From Edolisoma coerulescens (Eukaryota > Chordata > Aves > Passeriformes > Campephagidae), in the NCBI GenBank assembly GCA_013397115.1, contig VWZW01006868.1, positions 186,001-250,000 of the forward strand: DNA of 64,000 nucleotides. Reading direction: 5' to 3'. Both the position numbers and the translations under genes were made by a program. Shown in pieces: positions 11,201 through 24,900 of this stretch. Numbering within the stretch: position 1 is the stretch's first letter; each line of letters begins with the position of its first letter. The notes under the pieces are model-generated. The model was given only the letters and a program-made list of their open reading frames with translations, was not told where the DNA came from and ran no database searches.

Positions 11201-14200
11201 GCAGTGCCAGCACTGGGTCAGGGTCCCTTGACTACCCAGAATGGTTACTGCTGTCACTGCTATGCCAGCACCCATTGATGTGAGTGCAGCCATTGGGAGA
11301 GGCAAGTCCTGGAAGAGGACACCAAGATGACCTGCCCTTGGAAAAACTGAATTTAATGGAATTTTTGCTCAGAAGTGCAGATCAAACTTACCTGAGCCAA
11401 TGTCCATCTTTTGCTAGTGGTTCTTTGAAGATTTATGAATTCAAAACAACAAGCAAAGCAGCCAATGAACATTTTGGACATGGTTTTGACTTTACCCACA
11501 CTATTTTCTATCCTGGCATATTTCTAACTCGTATTACATTAAAGCTGTTTAGTGTTATGTTCATTATAGCGTCTTTCATTAGAATTTCTCTCTTGGGTAT
11601 GAAGAGATAATCCACATGAATATTTTTTTTTCCCATTATGGGCCACATTATTAAGTCCATTATTGTATTTTAATTGATGTTATTAAAGCACATTAAGTAC
11701 TTTGACATGGGTTAGAGATAGTTTGTTAATAACACTATTACTAAAATACTAAAAGCTGTGTTTCTGTTCTGGTTGATGTTGAAGCTTTCAAAATTGTAAT
11801 TCTGTCAGGTAACTTGGGAACACAAATCTGGCACTATCCTACTGTCTTTTACAGTGCTTCTAACATCCCTAATAATCTGCTGTTTCAACAATGCCCCTAT
11901 ATATCACTGAACCAGCAGTGACACAGAGCAATACATCACATCTGGTTACAGTCATTGGCTGTGTCAAAAAAAGTTTTATCCTACCTAAAAAGTCTGAATG
12001 ACTTCAGCCTTGCTATTTAAATGAATAATGATTGAATAACTGTCAGGATATTTTTAGAATTTACTCTTGGCAAATTTTGGGGCTTGCTTACAGTCTGCTG
12101 TATTTTTTTCCAGTATTTGTTTCAGATGCCTTTGTGGCTCCCACGTCCTCAGCAAAACTGCAAACATTTTTATCCTCACCAAATCCTTTCCAGCAACACT
12201 CTGCATGACTTAACAGACTGAATTTGTCAGCCACAGTATCTCTGTTTCTATTCATCATGGACAAATTGGCAGTTTTCTGTGCCATGTTCTGGGTTAAACA
12301 GAATTAAAGAATAGCAAAAAGCACAGGCACCTTCCTTTAAAAAAAAAAAAAAAACCAAAAACAAAAAAAACCCCAAAAAACCCAAAAAACCCCATAGGAA
12401 GCTGGTTTACAGGGAAACACAGTAAATGGGGAGCTTCTGATTAACATGTGGGCTGAGCTTTCTTTCAGGATAAGACCTTACTTCAAAAGACTATGAAGAA
12501 ACATCTAGTAAGAACTTGCATTGGTATAATGTAAAAAAAGGTAATCAATTAAGTTTGTGTTCAAGCAGACAGAGATTACATCTTTACTATTTGACACAGT
12601 AAGACACTCCTGGGCATTGCACTTGAGCAGGTAGGCTTTTAAACCATGACAACGGCCTCTGGGACAATTTTGGCCTCGAGTAACTCGTACTCTCCATACT
12701 CCATATCCTCATGACACATCCTGCATGTGACTACCCTGCTTGGGAGGCCAAGAAAGTCCAACAGCGTGGGTGTAGATTCTTCTGTCAAAGGACTTTGGTT
12801 CTCAGCACACTAAATTTACTCATAGAGACATAGCCAGCTAGTCCCGTTGAAATGATGGTCGTTCTTGCTGGTCATTCTTCTAATGTTTTCTACAGAAGCC
12901 CAGAGACAGCCTATTTTCCAGCCAGAATGTGGAAAGACCATTCCCATCAGCTTCAGTGAGAGATGAATCAGATTTTGTAGGCAGAAAGCTGTGGACAAGG
13001 AAAGCAACAAGGAAAACCAATCTTTTTTGTCAATGAGACTACCAATCCAAGAGTTCCATTCATGAAAGTCACACAGATCACATCAGCTTCCAGAAGTTTG
13101 GAGAGGGCTATCTGAATTGGATTACACCCCTCACCCAAAATGCTGCAAACCAGAGTGATGCAGCTCGTTCCCAGCTCTGGAATCAGTCACGTCGAATGCA
13201 GCCACTACACCCAGGGACTGTTTTGTGACCACTGGTGGGGTAGGGTGGACACTGGGACTGCCCTTGCCCCAGGAGAAAGCAAGCCAGTGGGGAAGGTTGA
13301 TTTCATCATGTTTTCCTGGGATTCTGCTGAAAGCTTAACCCTTTCCCAGACAAGAGGGAAGTCAAATTCACACCGTGCTGGGAGCTTTCCTTCACTTCTT
13401 AAGGCACGAATTGTATTTTCACAGCTCTGTGCCACATGGCAAGTTTGATATGCAATGACCACAGTGTCTGTAAGCCCTTAACTATGTGAAATAGATTAAT
13501 CAAACTTGACATTTGTAGATAAAGCACATCAACAGCTACTTGGTTGCACAGTTTATAAACTCTGTCACATACTTTTTCTAGGCATAGGTATTTCATCTAA
13601 ATCTGTAAGGAAAACATTACTCTCTCAGGCTTTTATTTTTTTCAGATGAGTGGTTCTCCTGTTTTCCCACATGAAATTTTTTCCTTTTTCGCAGATGATT
13701 TACTTTTTCCAGGGAAACCTGGGGGGTATGAGGGTAGCAGCCACTGTGACTACTGATGCCAGTGTTGCCTGGGTTGGTTTGATTGCTTGGTTGTTTTTTT
13801 AACAAAAATAAAACTGACTAAAAACAACTCTCAAAAATCTTTTCTTGGCAATATGGTGTACAGTAGTCTACAGCCTACAACTGCCTTGATGGGACCCACA
13901 GGCATTTATGGCAAGCAAGGAGTCCTTCCTTCTTTACCCAGGTTTCATATTTTTGTGTGTGGAGGACAACTCCTTTTGACTTCTGGATAAACTCTGCATT
14001 TTGTATGCAGGTATTTTGCTAATTCAGCTGCTTTCACTTTCCTGCAGAGAATTTTTTTTTGGATCATCATGACGACCTTCCCAACACCTTTAGCGGGTTT
14101 TTTTTCTGATATTGCAGCACTGGACTCCAAAAGCTTCTCAGTTTTAATCTTTGCTCTGCTAGAGGGGTCTTCTTTACTATCAAGAGGTCAATTAATACTC

Positions 14201-15667
14201 CAATGCTCCATTTCCCCACAAACATCAAAGGATATTGTGGTAATAATTGGAAGTTTTTGACAGAGCTCTCATTAGCAGCAGCTTCATTAAAATGTTATTA
14301 AAAAAAAAAAAAAAAGACTCTCCAGCTGATATTAGCAAAAAGTATTTTATGCAGAGGAGACAACAGTTCTGAAAGAAAAAGTCCAGACATGCTAGGTGCA
14401 ACTTCCACTTTTCTCTACACGTAAAAGGCCACTCTCTCTGTTTCAGTGCTCTGCTGACTGCCAAAAACCTTTTGCGTGACCCAAGGAAGCACCTGCTATA
14501 GTGGTGTAACAAAGTCACTGGGTTCTCTGGTTTTTTGTGGAAGATATTTTTACATATAAAATCACCAGTCCCTGTTGCAATGTGTATTCCTCCTCTGCTC
14601 CCTTTCTTTATCCACAGAGGGTGAGAAACTTTTATACACTTCCTCCAGGACCTAAGGGATGGCCTCTGTGCTGGGAGAGACGTGTGTGAAACACAGGGTT
14701 CTCTGCTTCTTGAGCAGCAGCCCAGCACCAAACTCTCAATGGATCTAACACAGGACACAGGAGCTAGAGGGACAGATTGCTAATGTCCCCTACAGCATGC
14801 ACTGACTGCAGAACAGATACAGAAGTTCCAGAAAGCTGAAAGGAACTGAGGAAAGAAGGAACTGAAATCAGAAGAGCTGCACTTTTCCCAGTCTTTTCCA
14901 TCTACTTGAGTAGTGCTATGTATAACAATAGTACATAGCAAGTCCCCGGGCAGAAATTAAAATGGCTGATGGAATCCTTGTCATGTCTATGATGATCTTT
15001 AATACCCAAATTAGTAGCTGGGAAGCATATCTTGGTAGACAGATACTTAAAAGCTGTCTCTCCCCAAAGAGGCATCCTGCCTCCTATATGAGCTAATCCA
15101 TTCCTGTTAATGGATTTGGCAAATTAACCTTTATTTGCACCCCAAAAGGGCACTTTCATGGTCCTTCTAAAGGCCCTGAAACTTGGTGCAGCTTGCACAT
15201 ACTCACTTGCATTCCAAGTTTTTGGGACTAAGATCCCCACATCAGACACATGGCGTGAAAAGAGGCTGGCTTAAGGAAACGTGGGACAAGGGAAATGTTG
15301 AAAACAAACTGCTGCTTGTGTTGCTTTTGTTTGTGTGTTTCCTAAGGGTCACAGATGGGGTTTTTTTATTTGTTAATTAATGCCCCTGATGTGGAACTCT
15401 GGTGCATTTATATGTCTAATGTGATTTTGGGGGTTTCCATTCCAGTGTGCCTGAAACTGCAATGCAAGATCCTTTCACCTTCACCATTCAAAGACTGCAG
15501 TATTGGTTTATGACCTCATCAGCTTCAGGTTCATCATCCTCTCGAGAAAAGCAAAGGGCACTTCTATCACAAAGAATCGCCGCAAGAAACAAGAGGGTCA
15601 CGTGTGGAGCAGCGTGGGGCTGACTGCACCCCCGGCAGTACAGTGAGAGCTTTTAGGAGATGGCTGG
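8291..15667. other. Intergenic DNA, no gene seen
   Basis: No supported gene. The longest open frames (10,802-11,305 - and 14,225-14,758 -) lack domains, and the second runs through a poly(A)/poly(T) tract. The stretch 11,470-11,715 is strongly AT-rich with many ATTA/TAAT cores and could be a conserved noncoding element, but that cannot be shown here. A homopolymer A run lies at 14,300-14,315. Confidence 0.6.
12339..12394. repeat. A-rich tract grading into A/C repeat
   Basis: A run of about 16 A's grades into CCAAAAACAAAAAAAACCCC and then AAAAAACCC and AAAAAACCCC. On the - strand this reads as T-runs separated by three blocks of three to four G's, similar in form to a TTTTGGGG repeat. It may be an expanded poly(A) tail of an old retroelement, but no element body is recognisable beside it. 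Confidence 0.75.
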
Positions 15668-15942
15668 GAGCTGGAGAAGAGAAGGCTCCAGAGAGACCCC
15701 ATAGCAGCCTTCCAGCACTTGAAAGGGGCTTATAAAAGAGATGGAGAGTGACTTTTTACACAGATAGATAGTGATAGGACAAGGGGGAATGGTTTTAGAC
15801 TAAAGGAGGAGAGATTTAGATTAGATGCTAGGAAGAAATTCTTTACTCAGAGGGTACTGAAGGACTGGAACTTCTAAGGTTGCCCAGAAAAGCTGTGGAT
15901 GCCCCATGCCTGGAAGTGCCTAAGGCCAGGCTGGATGGGGAC
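15668..15942 (+). mobile_element. CR1 LINE fragment, 3' region, both ends truncated
   Basis: The + strand follows the sense CR1 3' region: GGAGAAGAGAAGGCTCCAG, GAGACCCCATAGCAGCC, GGCTTATAAAAGAGATGG, GTGATAGGACAAGGGG, TTAGATTAGATGCTAGGAAG, TTGCCCAGAAAAGCTGTGG and AAGGCCAGGCTGGATGGGG. The match stops before the terminal GGTCCCTTCCAACCC/ATTCTATG block, so the extreme 3' end is lost, as are all upstream coding parts. Several indels show that it is an old copy. Confidence 0.93.
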
Positions 15943-18900
15943 ATGTATTAGGGCATCTATAGAGAAAATCTGTGCTTTTTCTGCACAGCAGGAGAATATA
16001 TTGGACTGTGCGGTGGTAGAATTAGATGAATGCAAAAAGAAGAAAGTGCCTTACATATTATATTTTAATGTGTTTAAAAGTATTCTTAACCTGACAGTGT
16101 ATACAGAAGCAGCAGGAATAAACTCTAATATTTCTGATTTCTGTTCTGGTCAGTTTTTGTGTGTATCAGCAGACAAGCTTCCCAGGCATCTGATCATCTG
16201 ATCAGGATGGGTCTTTATTAACCCTCCTGTTTATAAAGGGATCCTCCTTTCCTGGCTTTCCCATCTCTTCCCATGCAGAAATTCATTTAGAAGGCAAAAT
16301 GGCCAGAATGCCCTTTTACTGTAACTGAACATGGACATCCTTCAGGCCACTTCCTTCGAAACCTCCTTAAAATCCTCTTATTCGGAGGAACCAAGGTCTG
16401 AGGTCATGTTGCCCTGACTTGTTTTGCTCTCCTGACCCAACTAAAGGGATGATAAAATGAATTCCAGTATATTTATGGCACCTGTAGCAAACAAATCCTG
16501 CAGAACAATAAAAAAAAATTCTGATAAATATACATGCCCTTCTAGCTTCTTGGTATGTTCAAATATGTGATGACAGCTGGAAGATATTCTCTGACTGCAA
16601 TTCTACTGAGCCTCTTTGCAGCTGGGGGTGGGAAGCACCAATAAGAATCAGCACCCAATCGCATGCACCAGGACAGACTCAGCTCCTGATCCCACGTGCC
16701 ACTTTAACAGAGCAGTAAAAGACAGAAGCTCTAATCAGCTGGATTGGTGCATCTAGGCAGTCTTTTGGGGGATGCCAGAGGCTGATGGTGAGATCAGACA
16801 TCACCAATATCTGCACAGATGCCTGCAATTTCTGACAATAGAGGCTCTGAAGGCATTGCTTTGGGACATCAGCATGAATGAATATTGTGGGTAAGTAGGA
16901 AAATACAACAAGATGTTTAAGAGTCTCTTTTCCCGGAGTTATGCAGCAGCCTGCCTTAGAGTAATCACTTCTCAAAATCAACTGGTGATGGGAATTATTA
17001 CATTGAGCTTTTCCTTTGTTGAAACTTCATCCTGGGAAAGAGTAAGAGGATTTGGATAAAAACCTACACCTAATTAATCTCTTAGGTTTTATGTTTCCTT
17101 AATTTGACTTTATTTTTAGTGTATTTTACAAATGAGATTCTTTTATCTAGGGAAGCCAAGTTTATGGTATTTTGCTATCGCAGTTTGCATGAATTGCCAA
17201 GGCTGGATGAGGCAGTCCACGGGTCTGTAATGCCATTCAGTTGTAGCAGGTTTTACAGTATTCACCCCAAAGCACATGCTACTCATGGCATTTTACTACT
17301 CTAAAGTATCACACTTGGAATTGCCCAAAAGAGAGCACTTTTGACTTTAAAAAGGGGCTCTATAACTGTTCTCTCTGCCTTGGCTGTTTGCTGAATGGGT
17401 TCTTCTCTTACACGGTGAAGACAATGTTTAGCAGTTCAAGTAACTCACCATGCACCACGTTTGGATGTAATATTCACGAAATCCTGAGGTGAACAAATTC
17501 CCAGGTAAGGAATAGAGCATTTCTTAAACACCTCCATACACAAGGGTACTGATACTTTTTCAAAGATCTGAAAACAAGCCAGGATATAACAGGAAGGCAG
17601 CAAAACCATGGCAAAATGCTTAAAATGCAGCAGCAAGAGCACGTGGCCCTGCCGACATCCCTGTCTGTGCTCGTGAGCGCTCATGCCAGCGGACATGTGG
17701 CTGCCTCACCTCCAGCACGTTCATTAGCATATGCACATTCCCATGTCTCGTAAAATTTTATCCTATTTAGTACAAATTGTCCTTCTGTTCCCTTGTACCC
17801 TTGTGTGCACGGAGGCATCACCGCAGAGCAGGCAGGAGGCAGGCCCAGAGCCTGCGCCAGCCGTTTCTCTGCTGGTGGTGGGCAACAGGCAGAAAATACT
17901 GTAATATACTGAAGGAAAGGAATAACAACTGGAACGTGCACCATCACACTTCCTAGGAGCAAGAAGCCATTTGTTTTTCAGTTCATCTTCTAGTTGCTTA
18001 CAGCAAACACAGCATCACATGCACCCTTTTCTCCTCTGCTGCTATTTGCAGCAAGGGAAGCCTTCAGGTGCTCTGCAGCACCTTGCACTCGTCTTGATTA
18101 AGGGTTTGCCCTCTCCATAGAGGGCCCATCACTAGCTCAGTCAAAATGAGTTGTCTCAGACTTTAATTAATTTAACTGAATATATTTTATTTTATTTTAC
18201 TGCCTCCTATGATTCTTCAATGAAAAGACAGCTTTTCTGCTTTCTGAGGTGGTGAATACCTCCAAAACTACCGTTTAGGAAAAAACCCACAACACTTACA
18301 AATGGTTGCATCGTGTTTTACTGAAAACCATTGAGACATGTTTCAGTCCTAAACTGGCCTGCTGCTGAACCAGTTCTGCAGACGTTATGTATCTGTGCAT
18401 ACACTGCCACAAGAATACCAGCCATCAGCTGACACTGTTTCCATTAAGAAGTATGAAAAGCTGCTGTTTTTACTCTCTGCTTCAAAGAGAGCTCAGATGA
18501 GCAGAAGCCAAGCAGTAAATCTCAGAAAAGGGCTTTGTCTAAAGTATCACAGTAACCCCCGTGCTAACAGTGAATAGCTGATGGAGGTAGTTAATTCCCA
18601 GATAAGCCCAAATCAATAAGTCAAGGATGAGGCTTGTGAGCACCAACGGTCTCCTTCCACCAATGACTGCAGCACAGGAGCGGGCAGGAGGTGGGCTCTG
18701 AGCAGGGCTGTTCTGGAATGTGCTTCCTAAATCTCATCCTTATCTATTCCTCTCACTGCAGCAGGAACACTCATGGCTGAGTGTTCAGTGTGGTTTCAGT
18801 GTGACCAGCTGAAACAAGAAGCACACAGAAAACAGAGTCTTTCCCAAAGCAATGGGTCTGCAGCCTCCCTCACCAGCCTGTGGCTATGGAAATCGTGGGA

Positions 18901-21900
18901 ACTGTGACAATGTTTTTACAGAAATGCTTCCTTACAGAGCCAGCACTGAAAAAAAATATGTATGATACTCAGTCTTCCACAAAACCTCCATTGATTTCAA
19001 TGGCCCAGATTCAACAAAGTGCCCTTAATTTTGCCCATTAATATGCCCTCAATTTTGGCCTATTCTGTACCCTAGTAAAACAAACAGGGAGGGAATATTT
19101 CTGCCCCACAGAAATCAAACCTTTCCTAACCTTGCTCTGCAGATGACAGTGTTTGTGGGCAGTTTGACTGACCAGAGTCTGAGCACATGGAAAGCATAGA
19201 GCATTTTCAGCTGGAGCCAACAGCTGAAAAACACAGGGGTAGACGATGGGGCGCTGAATAATGTATGCTGAAGAATGGAAGAATGGAAGTGAAGACTCTG
19301 GTGCTCAGCACTTACTTAAATTTTAAAAAAATCTTATTAAAAAGCAGGCAAAGAATGTGGAAAAGATACAGAGAAAATATGAGTCCACATTTTTATGTCC
19401 ACATCACTGGTAACATTTCTTAAGCTATTTATACTGATGTTTAAGACTAAAACTCCTTGACATTACTTCAAACTAGCAGGCAGGCTAATCAAACTGACAA
19501 CAGGAGCTACAGCAACAGTTTGCTAGGAAAAAACCCTCTCATTATAGGTCTTTGTACAAACACAATCCTGTTATATGAACTTAATACAGGGAGAAAACCT
19601 TTAGAAAGAAGCCATTTTAATCTGAAAAGCGATTGTGTCACATAAGTCCCACTTCCAAATGATTGTAAGTGCCCTTCTGTCAAGATTTATAATTTTCAAG
19701 GATTTTTAGTACTATTAGATTTGTTCTTCACCCAGAGAAGTGATCCCCTTCGTGAGAGGGCACAAGCAGAAATCAGCCGAAGATCTTGCTGGTTTAAAAG
19801 GACAGCAGTTTTGATAAGGTTCAGTACAACTTCACTTGACACTGGTTTTCTGATAAAGGTCGTGTATGGGACCACTGTGAGCAGAATGAGTGGCTCAGCA
19901 CCCAGCATTCAAATGTTGCCATCCACCAGACACTCACATGCCCCGACCCGAGCATTACTTTGCTGGCTCCCCTTCTGCAGATATGTGATGACACACTAAT
20001 TGGGGGAGGTGTAACATCAAAATATGTGAGCTGCACATCAAGTCTTGATGCTTAAAGCACCAAAATAATGGTTTTCTTTTCAAACAGAGACACCAAAGTC
20101 CTGCTGAACCACTGCAGCATTGCAGGAGGCAAGAGCATGGCAGAGATTCCATTCTTTTCCACATGGCAGCTCTGCAATTGGTGTACTCAGATGTTTTGAG
20201 ATTAAGAAGGGACTTGTGGAAGGAGAATTGAGGGGGGACTGCAGTCCTTTAGATTTAATCTGACTCTTGGTATGCAACACTAAAATGTCAAGACAATAGA
20301 TTTTGCATTATTTTTTTCTAATTTTCAGGGAAGTTGCCTTGGTTTTACATTTTTTCTTCTTCAGCCAGGCTCTTCACTGTGAGGTAAGAAGTTGACTCGA
20401 CTCTGTGATTTGAAAGGCGGCAATCGCTTTTTCTATGTAAGTGCATGTCTCACCAGTTGCAAAACCACGGGAACCCCATGGCAGCCCCCCGAGGGCACGG
20501 CAGCACTGACAGCAGCCCTCCCAGCAGCACTGAACTCACAGGTGACTCAGCTGGGACCCACAGGGCTGCCCAGGCGCCTGAACCACTGACATTGATGGGG
20601 AAACCTGTGAATAAGAATACCTGTCAATTCCAAATTTTGCGAATTTAGGCCCTGTTTACTCAACTTGTCCTTAAATCAAGTTTCAGATTGGAAAAACATG
20701 CCCAATGCTGTTACTTTTGTCATTTAACACATTGTGACTTAAGAATGTTAAAAAATCCCCAAGGCACACGTTATGCCAATTAGCTGCTTTCCATAGTTGA
20801 ACACATCTGAATAATAAATTCAGTTACAACCTCTGTGTGTGTGTTTTGCAAATGGAATGACACGAGGCCATACTGATGTTTATTTATCTGAGGATATACA
20901 CTTAATGTGAGAAAAAAAACTCTTTTCCTACAGTGATGTCCAGCCATACCCATTTCTTGCACAGGCCTGGAGGAACTGGAAGTCTCTTAGAGAGGTTAAC
21001 TGGTTTGTGATAAACTCTTGTTCAAAACTCTGAGGTAGAAAAGACAGACGTGTTGTGAATTATAACATGTCCTCTTTCTAATTTGAATTAACCTATGTTC
21101 CTTTCTTTTTTTAGTTTCTACTCTTTTTTTACTTTCACTGAAAAGCCATATAAAAATCAAAACACCAGTCTTTAATAAAACTTGTCATGATTTGTAATTT
21201 ATACTATATAAAAATGTTTGTTGAAATTGCTTTCTCTGCAGGTAAATGAGTCCCACAACTGTATTCTCGGCTCAGGACAGAACACAAATTCTTTACACAT
21301 GTATATTCAATGAAAAGATGAAAATTTTCCTACTTTATTTCCTCAATATTTGACTGCTCTGAAGGCATGAAAATAAAACTTTGAGCACTGGACTCATAGA
21401 CTAAGTAAACAAAGCATAGGGGAAATCTCGACTCCCATACAGTTGTGTTAACACCCCTCCTGACTGACCTGATCACTCTTTGTCATAACCTTATATTTAA
21501 TTATGAGCTAAATAATCACTTTGCGCTAAGCATTGCATAAACTTCATATTAATCAATTTAGGGCACTAGAAGCAATTCCTCTTGAATCCCTATCTATCAA
21601 AGTTACCATAAATAAAAAGCAGGACGCTTTAAAAGACTGGCTGAAATCAAGGAAGCCTGGAGGCAGTGCTGCTCTGCAGCTGTCCATGCAGCCCTGCTGG
21701 TTTATGCCAGCTCTGAGGTGTCCCCTGGTGGTTATAACAGTAGCAGGACCAGCCACTAACTGGCCAAATCTTTCCTGAGAGATTAGATCAAATGCCCCAA
21801 AATGCAGAAAATGGATCCATTTAGATGTAGGTAAAACATAAGAGATTTTAATTAAACAACAACAACAAAACTGAAAAAGCTTTTATGTGATGAATTTTTT

Positions 21901-24900
21901 TTCTTTCATTGTTGCATGGGGAGTTGCCCACTCCTGCGGGTTTTCTGTGTCATCTAACACTTCTCTTGCTATGTCAGGGACCTCATGTGACAACCTCCTC
22001 TTTTTCTGAGCCACATTACACCTGCTTTGGTGATATTTTACTTCAATATAGGAAGTACAGGCACATACTCTGTGCCCTGCAACATTTACGGGCTTGCAGT
22101 GTAATGCAAACCCCATTCACATTACACAAAGAGCAGCCCCTGGAATAGTTTGCAGGGGTCATGGTGCTCCCTTCTGCATCTGTATTCCTCAAAATATTTC
22201 CTTGCGGAAGCTAAACTTTATGATCTTGCCTTTTGGCATATCCTGTGCAAAGCTATGCTTATTCAAACACACTTTTTACTGCACTATTGATGCTCAAAAC
22301 AGTAAGAACGAACATAATATAACCCTTAGTGCAGCAGAGGAATTGCAGGTCAGAGATGTGAAGCCCAGTCTCACTGGTATTTATTACAGAAAAAATCTCT
22401 GTAGGGTAAACATTGTCTGGGTTAAAAGCAGAAAAGGAGTATGGACAGAAGGATAGAATAAATCAGCATCTTAGGAATACTTGGCAATGTGACCCTTGCT
22501 CTGTCTATTCCGTTGACACTTGGTTCCTCACCTCTAACTGCAAATGTGTATCCAAGGCCTGAGGGGATAGAAGGGTATAAAGTTTTGATTTGAGCTCACG
22601 TGGTACGGCACGCCAGGAGAAATACAGCACTCAGGTCATCCATCTCAAATAAGTGCCGATAAAACTTTTATGTACTTTCTCTGAGACTTATGTGATGCTC
22701 TCATCTCAATGCTAGTGGAGAACGGTGTAGCATCAAGTGCTTACATCACACTGCCATGATTCTGTCTCTGTTTCAAATGTTTTGGGTATTACTGCCCTGG
22801 AAGCCACAAAAAGGATGTACCAAAACGCATGGGGCTATGAATGTTTTGAAGTTCTTATCGAAGCAATTGTTTTATCTCTCTGCCTAAAAACCAAATATTT
22901 TTATTTGTCCCAGGCCATGATGTACCAACCATGCAAAATGCCAAAGAGGTTCTCCAATAAAAGAAATCTCAGTGGTGGAAAGCAAAACATGCAGTGGTGC
23001 TTTACTATACCACTGTGAGTGGCACAGGGACAGACTGACATTGGGGTGCAACCTTACCTCAGCCCACCCGCAAACCCACGGCACCAGCTCTGCCCTGCTG
23101 TTGTTCAGACATGCCTGACCAGGAGCAAGGAGTCTGGAGAGGCCACAGGCAGCAGTGTCCCTCTGGCACTGGATATTCAGGGCATAATCCTAACAACCCT
23201 CTACTATCCTTAAAGGGATGGAAACAGGGTTATTTGAGCATGAGAATGTACTGGCTTTAACAGCTACACAGACATTTTTAGAATTAGAAATAAATTCTAT
23301 ATATTACCTAGAGAAACTGAAAATATCTCTGTCCTGGTAGTTGTACTTGAAACCATGTGCATTTTTTAACTTTTTAATGGTGACAGACTGAATATTACTT
23401 TTTAAAATGTGGTGAAAGGAAGTGATATGAGAGAAAGAGAAAAAAATGTAAAATTGGTAATGAAAAGAGGCTGTTTCAATGTGCTGAGTCCTTGAAAATT
23501 AGAGTTAATCCCAGAGAAAAGGAGTCACAGGTAAAGGGCAGGTGCATAAATCATTAGCACATTAATCTATGCAGTAACTTCATATTTACTGTAGCTGTCT
23601 GAGGAAGCTTAATTTATTCTCCTTCTGCTCACAGAATAACAACAGTTTTGGCCAGAGGTCTTTCTAATCAGTTATCTGCATTTGGTTTAACTTAGTTATC
23701 CAGGAATACACTCCCTGATACAAAATGGCCAACCCCGTTTCCCTCCATTTTTAATACATCTTTTGAAAGGAAACTTGTCTCTGTGAAAAGATCACCCAGC
23801 AGGGATCCAAAAAACTGACAAATACTACTGAGTTGTCAGGCTTAACACTCTCCTTTGGTCTTTCCCATTTCATTCTGCCCCAGCTGTTTTCCTTCGTGGT
23901 GTAATGAATAGGCCAATTGATTTTGGTTTTAGTACAAGCTCCTTGCAACTGCTGTTTTCAAGTATGAATTGGTCACTGAAACCCAAGGTCATCATTGTGC
24001 CTGGCAGTCCTTCCTCTAGCTAATGTTGCCAGACTTAAATGTCTTGTTTTCAGCTGCATATAGTAAGCTTTAGCACTTGCACCAAAAATTTCAAGACTCG
24101 AGGCTTGGTTTGAGTTGTCCTTATTGTAGATTTTAAGCTTAAGTCACTGTGATCCAGCTGTTTCAGGGAATTAAGGGAAAGTGTTGGTTGTAAAGAAAAA
24201 ATGAGGTATGACAGAGAGGGTCATGCTGGTGTCAGCAGCGTGTCCTGATCACTGTCAGGAAAATCTACCCACTCAAGTGTCCTAAGTGGTGAACATTAAA
24301 AAAGCAGAGTTTGTTTATAGTTGATAAACACTCATTAGGGGGTTGACAGTGAATTTTCCAAACATGATTTAAACAGTTCTGAACAGTCCATGGCAGCAAC
24401 TAATTAAACTTTTAAGAAGTAGAAGAAAGGAGGAAGGAAAGATGGAAAAACAGGGGTAGAGAAGAAAGATCTGGGTCACCACCAGGGTACCAGTGCTGTC
24501 TCTGGTCCAGTTCCTCCAGATGGTAGGTACAAACACAGCCCCCTCAGTTGTGCTACTTATAGCATATGCACATTTTGTTATTCTTGAACCTGGAAGGGGG
24601 CTAGGGGCTGTTGTGGTTTAAATTCCCCTCCTCCCTGTCGGGAGACACAAATGCAATGCTGTCTCAAACTTGTTTTTAGAGATTGTTACCAAGACAAGGA
24701 AGTTGGTCCCCCAAAAATGCTATCCTGCCTCCACAAGACCCTCTTTTCTAACCCCACTTTTTCATACTGGTATGGTAACATTCCCTTTCTCTTCTGTGCA
24801 GTGTTTGAGACATTATTTCCTTCAAGTTTACATCAACTCTTCAGGTTTTCAGTCTCTCTCAAGTAGCACATCCATGATGACCCACTATGCCAAATTCCAC

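Noticed and set aside
10802..11305. 167-codon open frame on the - strand
   Set aside because: It is Cys- and Trp-rich with no motif spacing of a known zinc or disulfide domain, has no splice or promoter context, and overlaps equally open frames on the + strand.
14225..14758. 177-codon open frame on the - strand
   Set aside because: It reads through a poly(A)/poly(T) tract as consecutive Phe, has no domain and lies in ordinary intergenic DNA.
24600..24660. TGTTGTGGTTTAA resembling the start of an avian LTR
   Set aside because: The match ends after 13 bases, and no second LTR or internal retroviral text follows.
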